A DNA stretch of 9,640 bases, taken from positions 1 through 9,640 of the forward strand of contig JAEYTA010000160.1 in the NCBI GenBank assembly GCA_023434265.1, in the 5' to 3' direction. Positions 5,886 to 9,640 of the stretch are shown here, one piece after another. The notes under the pieces are model-generated. The model did no database searches. It saw only the letters and a list, made by a program, of their open reading frames with translations, and was not told where the DNA came from. Numbering within the stretch: the stretch's first letter is position 1; each line of letters begins with the position of its first letter. The DNA is from Pseudomonadota bacterium. GTDB lineage: Bacteria > Pseudomonadota > Alphaproteobacteria > Caulobacterales > Caulobacteraceae. The position numbers were made by a program, and so were the translations under genes.

Positions 5886-6251
5886 GGGGATAGAAGCCCC
5901 CTTAGGCTGCTTGCCATCCCGTCGATGGGGAGGGCGTCGGATCCACGACCTCGACGACGGCGGGCTGTGGTCGAGCGATGAAGCCGGGGCGACGGAGAGT
6001 CCCGGGGTCCTCGTCGGGCAGGGAGTGGATCCTGCCCGCTTGCTCGCCGCGCGCCGCTGGACTGCGGGCTGCTGACGTCCCCTGAAGAGGGCCGTCATGT
6101 CCGCCCCGCGTCGAAGGCAGCAATGTCGTCGGCGGAGATCCGGCTAGGCCCGAATGTCAGGGCCGCCAACCGGAGAGCGCGTGGAAAACGGCCGCGCGGG
6201 GCGTCAGTCTCGTCGAACGGTATCTCTACTCACAGACCGGGCGAGGCCCGG
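5866..6251. other. Hairpin-rich segment without a gene, candidate non-coding RNA locus
   Basis: This 386-base stretch has no convincing protein gene but holds many local stems: CTCGAC/GTCGAG (5950-5955, 5970-5975), CGGGCAGG/CCTGCCCG (6015-6022, 6031-6038), a two-part stem capped by GAAG (6074-6096), GGCCC/GGGCC inside CCGG/CCGG (6140-6173), GCGCG/CGCGC (6177-6197), and CCGGGC/GCCCGG with a GAG loop (6237-6251). The loop of the second stem (GTGGAT, 6025-6030) could pair with ATCCAC (5941-5946). The T6 site at 5860 would suit a minus-strand transcript. I checked by eye for tmRNA, RNase P RNA, SRP RNA and common riboswitch motifs and recognised none. GC-rich DNA gives chance stems, so this is a candidate only. 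Confidence 0.3.
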
Positions 6252-6303
6252 CGCCCCGCACCCTTCCCACCTCCGCCGGTCCCGCCGGCGGGGACGCGGT
6301 CGC

Positions 6304-6398
6304 GTGGCCAGTGGCCCGTGACCAGTGACCCACACCCCACACCCCACACCCCACCCCGATCACCAGCCCCCGGCCACGGGCCACGGGCCACTGGCCAC
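6304..6398. repeat. Inverted pair of heptamer arrays (element C)
   Basis: The left arm (6304-6330) and right arm (6372-6398) are reverse complements at 24 of 27 bases, with the outer 17 perfect. Each arm is four heptamers of the form GTGRCCM. The 41-base spacer holds three tandem ACACCCC heptamers (6332-6352) and a partial fourth. The unit and plan match element A (GTGRCGA), so A and C look like one family. A stem with seven pairs, CCGCCGG/CCGGCGG (6273-6291), lies just upstream. The element ends 38 bases before the HAD gene. Confidence 0.82.
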
Positions 6399-6401
6399 CC
6401 C

Positions 6402-6429
6402 TTCACCCCCGCCCCGAAACCGCTACAAC
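6402..6429 (+). promoter_or_regulatory. Candidate promoter placing the HAD transcript start at its ATG
   Basis: GCTACAAC (6422-6429) matches GCTANAWC exactly, and TTCACCC (6402-6408) matches five of seven bases of TTGACGS with a 13-base spacer. The ATG at 6437 is the eighth base after the -10 element, where transcription would start, and no ribosome binding site precedes it. This predicts a leaderless mRNA, a common type in Caulobacter. Confidence 0.5.
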
Positions 6430-6436
6430 CCGCCGC

Positions 6437-7306
6437 ATGACCCTGCCCCATCCCCTCCCCGGCCTCGGCGCCGTCGCCGGCGACTACGACATCCTGCTCT
6501 GCGACGTCTGGGGGGTGATCCACAACGGCCGCGAGAACTTCCCCGCCGCCTGCGAGGCCCTGGCCCGCTTCAACCGCGACCATGGCCACGTCGTGCTCAT
6601 CTCCAATTCGCCGCGGCCCTCCTCCGACGTCGTCGCCCAGCTCGACCGGCTGCAGGTGCCGCGCGACAGCTGGCGGGCCTTCGTCACCTCCGGCGACGCC
6701 ACCCGCGCCGAACTGGCCCGCCGCGCGCCGGGCCCGGCCTGGGTGATCGGCCCCGAGCGCGACTGGCCCCTCTACGAGGGCCTCGGCCTGGCCGACGCCC
6801 ACGGGGCCGAGGACGCCGCCTTCATCTCGGTCACCGGCCCGGTCGACGACGAGACCGAGACGCCCGAGGACTATCGCGAGCGCCTCGCCGCCGGCGCCGC
6901 CCGCGACCTCGAACTGATCTGCGCCAACCCCGACCGCGTGGTCCAGCGCGGCGACAGGCTGATCTACTGCGGCGGCGCCCTGGCCGACCTCTACGCCGAG
7001 CTCGGCGGCCGCGTGGTCATGGCCGGCAAGCCGTTCGGCCCGATCTACGACCTCGCCCTGCACGAGGCTTCGGCCCTTCTCGGCCGCCCGGTCGACCGCT
7101 CGCGCGTGCTGTGCATCGGCGACGGCGTGGTCACCGACGTCGCGGGCGCCAACGCCCAGGGGCTCGACTGCCTGTTCGTCGCCCAAGGCATCCACGGCGA
7201 CGCCGCCCGCGGCCCCGACGGCCGGCTCGACCCGGCCGCCGCCGCCGGGCTGCTGAAGGCCGAAACCACCTACGCCCGCTACGCCACGCTCGATCTGGCG
7301 TGGTGA
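6437..7306 (+). CDS. HAD superfamily class IIA hydrolase (TIGR01459-like)
   Basis: The 289-residue cytoplasmic protein follows the NagD-like class IIA HAD pattern. Motif I is D23VW25GVIHNG with nucleophile D23, motif II is S56 in LISNSPRP, motif III is K198 in AGKPFGP, and motif IV is GDGVVTD (D229, D234). The class IIA cap lies about 60-190 and ends with CANPDRVV. In most HAD phosphatases the residue two after the nucleophile is Asp (general acid); here it is Trp. I associate the DVWGV motif with the mostly alphaproteobacterial TIGR01459 family, so it is probably ancestral rather than a defect. The substrate is unknown. The gene heads a likely operon with the MaoC gene (29 bases downstream) and ribF. 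A link to flavin metabolism is suggested by context only. Confidence 0.88.
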   Translation: MTLPHPLPGLGAVAGDYDILLCDVWGVIHNGRENFPAACEALARFNRDHGHVVLISNSPRPSSDVVAQLDRLQVPRDSWRAFVTSGDATRAELARRAPGPAWVIGPERDWPLYEGLGLADAHGAEDAAFISVTGPVDDETETPEDYRERLAAGAARDLELICANPDRVVQRGDRLIYCGGALADLYAELGGRVVMAGKPFGPIYDLALHEASALLGRPVDRSRVLCIGDGVVTDVAGANAQGLDCLFVAQGIHGDAARGPDGRLDPAAAAGLLKAETTYARYATLDLAW

Positions 7307-7335
7307 GGCGCGGCGATTCACGATAAGGCCCCTCC

Positions 7336-7797
7336 ATGGTCGATCTGGTCCAGCAACATCCCTCGGGCGGCTACATCCTCGAGGAGCTCCGCGTCGGCAT
7401 GGCGGCCGAAAAGGTCATCGAGGTCAGCGAGGAGCGCATCCGGCGCTTCGCCGAGGCCTCGGACGACTTCAACCCGGTCCACCTCGACGAGGCCTTCGCG
7501 TCGAAGACGGCCTATCGCGGCCGCATCGCCCATGGCCTGCTCTCGGCCTCGTTCGGCTCGGCGGTGGTCGGCACCATCCTGCCCGGCGCCGGCTCGATCT
7601 ACGTCTCCCAGACCCTGCAATTTCACCTGCCGGTCCGCGTCGACGACACCGTGCTGATCCGCATCACGGTGATCGAGGTGGAGCAGGAGGCGGCCCGCGT
7701 GCGCCTGAACTGCGAGGGCTTCGTCGACGGCAAGCTGATCATGGACGGCATCGCCGTGGTCCGCGTCCCTCGCCGCCGCAAGCCCTCCAGCCGCTGA
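7336..7797 (+). CDS. MaoC-like dehydratase (hot-dog fold enoyl-CoA hydratase type)
   Basis: The 153-residue protein has the hydratase-2 motif at residues 42-49, SDDFNPVH, with the catalytic pair D44 and H49. It continues with GRIAHGLLSASFGSAV, the usual substrate-tunnel stretch. The length fits single-domain, PhaJ-like (R)-specific enoyl-CoA hydratases, which hydrate trans-2-enoyl-CoA and act as dimers. The true substrate cannot be read. The basic end (RRRKPSSR) is not part of the fold. The start at 7336 has AAGG about eight bases upstream. A GANTC site (7315-7319) lies in the 29-base gap after the HAD gene. The TGA at 7795-7797 overlaps the GAGG binding site of ribF. The conserved place beside ribF and ileS has no clear metabolic reason. 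Confidence 0.9.
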   Translation: MVDLVQQHPSGGYILEELRVGMAAEKVIEVSEERIRRFAEASDDFNPVHLDEAFASKTAYRGRIAHGLLSASFGSAVVGTILPGAGSIYVSQTLQFHLPVRVDDTVLIRITVIEVEQEAARVRLNCEGFVDGKLIMDGIAVVRVPRRRKPSSR

Positions 7798-7804
7798 GGC
7801 GGCC

Positions 7805-8734
7805 GTGATCCCGATCGTCCGCGACTGGCGCGGCCTGGCGCCGGAGCTGCGCGGCGCCGCCGTCGCCATCGGCGCTTTCGACGGCGTCCATCGCGGCCAC
7901 CAGGCCGTCATCGCCAAGGCCGCCGCCGCCGCTCGCGACCTCTCCGTCCCGCTGGCCGTGGTCAGCTTCGATCCCCACCCCCGCCGCTGGTTCCAGCCCG
8001 CCGCCGCCCCCTTCCGCCTGATGACGCCCGGCCAGATGGCGCGCGCGCTGGCCCCGCTCGGCGTCGACCGCCTCCACCTGCTGCCCTTCGACGCCGAAAT
8101 GGCGGCCATGTCCGACGAGACCTTCGCCCGGACCGTGCTCGCCGACGGCCTCGGCGTCCGCCACGCGGCGGTCGGCTTCGACTTTACCTTCGGCAAGGGC
8201 CGCACCGGCTCGCCCGAGGCCCTGCGCCGTTACGGCGAGGACCTCGGCTTCACCGTCTCCGTCGCCGACCGCGTCGACGACGCCGACGGACTCAAACTCT
8301 CCTCCTCGGCGGTGCGCGAGGCGCTTCACGCCGGCGACATGGCCCGCGCGGCCGCCATCCTCGGCCGCCCCTTCGCCATCGAGGGCGAGGTGATCCATGG
8401 CGACAAGCGCGGCCGCATCATAGGCGTGCCCACCGCCAACATCGCGCTCGGCGACTACATGCGCCCCGCCTTCGGCGTCTACGCGACCCGAACCCGGCTG
8501 CCCGACGGCCGCGTGTTCGACGGCGTCGCCAGTCTCGGCGTCCGCCCCATGTTCCGCACCGAGGAGCCCCTGCTCGAGGTCTGGCTGTTCGACTTCTCCG
8601 GCGACCTCTACGGCCAGATCATTGAGACCGAACTGGTCGCCTTCCTGCGGCCGGAGATGAATTTCGACAGCCTCGACGCCCTCAAGGCCCGGATCGACCG
8701 GGACGCCGCCGATGCCCGCGCCGCCCTCAGCTGA
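7805..8734 (+). CDS. ribF: Bifunctional riboflavin kinase / FAD synthetase
   Basis: The 309-residue enzyme turns riboflavin into FMN and then FAD. The N-terminal nucleotidyltransferase domain (about 15-180) shows GAFDGVHRGHQ (23-33), VSFDPHPRRWF, GFDFTFGKGRTG and SSSAVREAL. The C-terminal kinase domain (about 185-309) shows GDKRGRIIGVPTANIAL (about 198-214), FGVYA, GVASLGVRPMF, and LEVWLFDFSGDLYG with the conserved Glu. Length and motifs fit a full enzyme. The start is GTG at 7805, seven bases after the MaoC stop, with GAGG five bases upstream overlapping that stop. This suggests coupled translation in the HAD-MaoC-ribF operon. The 3' end overlaps the converging lipoprotein gene by eight bases. 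No FMN riboswitch motif is seen upstream. Confidence 0.97.
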   Translation: MIPIVRDWRGLAPELRGAAVAIGAFDGVHRGHQAVIAKAAAAARDLSVPLAVVSFDPHPRRWFQPAAAPFRLMTPGQMARALAPLGVDRLHLLPFDAEMAAMSDETFARTVLADGLGVRHAAVGFDFTFGKGRTGSPEALRRYGEDLGFTVSVADRVDDADGLKLSSSAVREALHAGDMARAAAILGRPFAIEGEVIHGDKRGRIIGVPTANIALGDYMRPAFGVYATRTRLPDGRVFDGVASLGVRPMFRTEEPLLEVWLFDFSGDLYGQIIETELVAFLRPEMNFDSLDALKARIDRDAADARAALS

Positions 8735-9257
8735 TCGCCGCCATCAGCGTCTCGGTCAGCGGCGGCCGCCCCGGCACGAGGACGTCGGAAACGCGCCACA
8801 TCGGCCCTTCCTTGATCAGCTTCAGCGTCTGCCGCTTCGTCTCGCCGCCGTTGACGAAGGCCACGTCCGCCTCCGCCTCGCTCGCCGACGTCTCGCGGAC
8901 GACCACCGACTGCAGCGCGAAGCCCTCGGAATCCTGGCAGTCGCAGATCGGGTCCCAGTTCAGGGTCGGGACCTCGTCCCCGGCCTTGCGGAAATCCTCG
9001 CCGATCATGGCGTTCAGCATCCGCCCGTAGATCGGCTCCTGCCCCGGCGCCGGCGGCTCGCCCATCGCCCCGGCCGCGTGGGCCGCATAGATCGCCCGCA
9101 CGAAGGCCTCGGGGCCGACCCGCGCCGCGGCGTAGATGGCGTCCCGGCCCGGCGGCTGGGCGGCCGGCGCGTCGGCGGGCTCGCCGACCTCGCTCTCCGG
9201 CGACGAACAGGCCGCCACGGCGGCGCAGGCGGCGGCGATAAGGGCCAGATGGCGCAT
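8727..9257 (-). CDS. DUF3828 domain lipoprotein
   Basis: The 176-residue protein begins with a lipoprotein signal peptide: a hydrophobic stretch at 3-16 and a lipobox ending AVAAC at C17, followed by SSPE. It should be cut by signal peptidase II and anchored to the inner or outer membrane; S18 gives no Asp-type retention signal. The mature part has the block WDPICDCQDSEGF with two close cysteines, then alternating strands and MWRVSDV near the end, which I recognise as DUF3828-like. Function is unknown. The ATG at 9257 has GGAGG about eight bases upstream, and a good promoter lies directly before it. The gene stands alone on the minus strand between ribF and ileS, which in related genomes may be closer together. 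Confidence 0.8.
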   Translation of the reverse strand: MRHLALIAAACAAVAACSSPESEVGEPADAPAAQPPGRDAIYAAARVGPEAFVRAIYAAHAAGAMGEPPAPGQEPIYGRMLNAMIGEDFRKAGDEVPTLNWDPICDCQDSEGFALQSVVVRETSASEAEADVAFVNGGETKRQTLKLIKEGPMWRVSDVLVPGRPPLTETLMAAIS

Positions 9258-9278
9258 GCGAAGATCCTCCCGCCGCCG

Positions 9279-9307
9279 ACTATCCGGCCCGGCCTCCCGG
9301 CTGACAA
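9279..9307 (-). promoter_or_regulatory. Sigma-70-type promoter for the DUF3828 lipoprotein
   Basis: On the minus strand TTGTCA (9307-9302) matches five of six bases of TTGACA and GATAGT (9284-9279) four of six of TATAAT. The spacer is exactly 17 bases. Transcription would start near 9272, giving a leader of about 15 bases that holds the GGAGG site ahead of the ATG at 9257. Confidence 0.5.
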
Positions 9308-9344
9308 GACGGCGCTTTCGGCTGGCGTGGCGCGGTTCGCCTCT

Positions 9345-9352
9345 GCTAGACC
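9345..9352 (+). promoter_or_regulatory. Candidate -10 element for the ileS transcript
   Basis: GCTAGACC matches seven of eight bases of GCTANAWC. No convincing -35 element is seen at the proper distance. ileS needs its own promoter, because a minus-strand gene separates it from ribF. The element lies nine bases before the ATG of a 15-codon ORF. Confidence 0.35.
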
Positions 9353-9361
9353 GGCCGCACC

Positions 9362-9409
9362 ATGGACGTCCGCCTGTTTCGCCCGATTTCGATTAGCCGC
9401 CCGGCGTAG
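9362..9409 (+). CDS. Possible 15-residue leader peptide upstream of ileS
   Basis: The ORF reads MDVRLFRPISISRPA and stops with TAG. It contains two isoleucine codons in three, both ATT, while most isoleucine codons in this window are ATC. It starts nine bases after the candidate -10 element and has no Shine-Dalgarno sequence, so leaderless translation would be required. It ends eight bases before the first hairpin of the leader and 122 bases before the ileS ATG. A role in isoleucine-responsive attenuation is a hypothesis; I know of no described peptide here, and a chance ORF is quite possible. Confidence 0.3.
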   Translation: MDVRLFRPISISRPA

Positions 9410-9416
9410 CGCCGCA

Positions 9417-9477
9417 GGGCTCGCAGCCCCGCGCTCGCCGGGCCCCGCTCAAGCAGCGAGCCGCCGCGCGGCGAGCG
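9417..9477 (+). other. Leader region with competing stems upstream of ileS
   Basis: GGGCT/AGCCC (9417-9421, 9425-9429) forms a small hairpin. CGCTCGCCG (9432-9440) can pair with CGGCGAGCG (9469-9477), nine perfect pairs. GGCTCGC (9418-9424) can instead pair with GCGAGCC (9456-9462), seven pairs, which breaks the first hairpin and interleaves with the second stem. No T tract follows; the next bases include AAAAAT. A plain GC-rich intergenic repeat is the alternative. Confidence 0.35.
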
Positions 9478-9531
9478 ATAGCGGAGCGAAAAATCCAGGC
9501 AGAACGAACCCAGACGACGAAACGAGACTTC

Positions 9532-9640
9532 ATGGCTGACGCCGGCGACAATTCCTCCACTGGCCGCGACTACCGCGACACCGTCTTCCTGCCGGAGACG
9601 CCCTTCCCCATGCGCGGCGGCCTGCCCCAGAAGGAGCCGC
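9532..9640 (+). CDS. ileS: Isoleucyl-tRNA synthetase, N-terminal start (partial)
   Basis: Only the first 36 codons are present, and the gene runs off the window. DYRDTVFLPETPFPMRGGLP is the typical N-terminal block of class I IleRS, with the PMRGGLP stretch that precedes the catalytic core. The HIGH and KMSKS motifs lie outside the window. The enzyme charges tRNA-Ile and edits valine. The start ATG at 9532 fits the family N terminus; the ribosome binding site is weak. Its place downstream of ribF agrees with other Alphaproteobacteria, although here a minus-strand lipoprotein gene intervenes. Confidence 0.93.
   Translation, partial: MADAGDNSSTGRDYRDTVFLPETPFPMRGGLPQKEP

Noticed and set aside
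5469..6098. Open frames on both strands across 5469-6098
   Set aside because: They run through element B and several hairpins, show no domain and have biased composition. Neither has a ribosome binding site.
5860..6251. tmRNA, RNase P RNA, SRP RNA, 6S RNA or a known riboswitch
   Set aside because: No tag-peptide reading frame, CCA end, RNase P core motif or SRP core was found on either strand. GGAGAG and CGAAGGCAGCAA resemble glycine riboswitch pieces, but spacing and the downstream gene do not fit. 6S RNA could not be judged by eye.
6123..6440. 105-codon plus-strand open frame before the HAD gene
   Set aside because: Its second half is a translation of repeat element C and proline codons, and it ends over the HAD start. 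No family was recognised.

Overview
The window is chromosomal DNA of very high GC content from an alphaproteobacterium, most likely Caulobacteraceae (Caulobacter, Phenylobacterium or Brevundimonas; I cannot fix the genus). The grounds are a TipF-type degenerate EAL protein, a DUF2093 protein after the xseA end, a TIGR01459-type HAD protein and a MaoC protein ahead of ribF and ileS, and promoter elements matching the Caulobacter -10 form GCTANAWC. Nothing suggests an integrated phage, insertion sequence, CRISPR array or classic accessory island. Most genes are core or housekeeping.

Layout. 1-1189 (+): end of xseA, a small DUF2093 protein, and a translationally coupled exported M23 metallopeptidase. 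1190-1809 (+): a palindrome-rich promoter region and a CheY-like response regulator with an arginine-rich tail. 1811-1934: an inverted pair of heptamer arrays between convergent genes. 1923-3618 (-): an SDR oxidoreductase followed by an overlapping LpxL/HtrB-type acyltransferase. 3619-4995 (+): a divergent intergenic region with two GANTC sites, then tipF. 5077-5535 (+): an exported DUF411 (CopG-like) cysteine-motif protein. 5536-6436: 900 bp without a convincing protein gene, holding two more inverted repeat-array elements, an orphan minus-strand terminator-like site and a run of stable hairpins. 6437-8734 (+): a likely operon of HAD hydrolase, MaoC-like dehydratase and bifunctional ribF. 8727-9257 (-): a DUF3828 lipoprotein converging on ribF. 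9345-9640 (+): a candidate promoter, a possible 15-codon leader peptide, a structured leader and the start of ileS.

How the parts connect. TipF is a c-di-GMP receptor for flagellum assembly in Caulobacter, and the response regulator's basic tail raises the possibility of a second c-di-GMP effector nearby. The M23 enzyme, acyltransferase and lipoprotein belong to the envelope. ribF supplies FMN and FAD, and ileS charges isoleucine tRNA.

The most noteworthy non-coding signals are three elements with the same plan (about four short direct repeats, a spacer, then about four inverted copies), the possible RNA locus at 5860-6251, and the short ORF with two ATT isoleucine codons ahead of ileS. All three rest on inspection only, with no database or folding run behind them.
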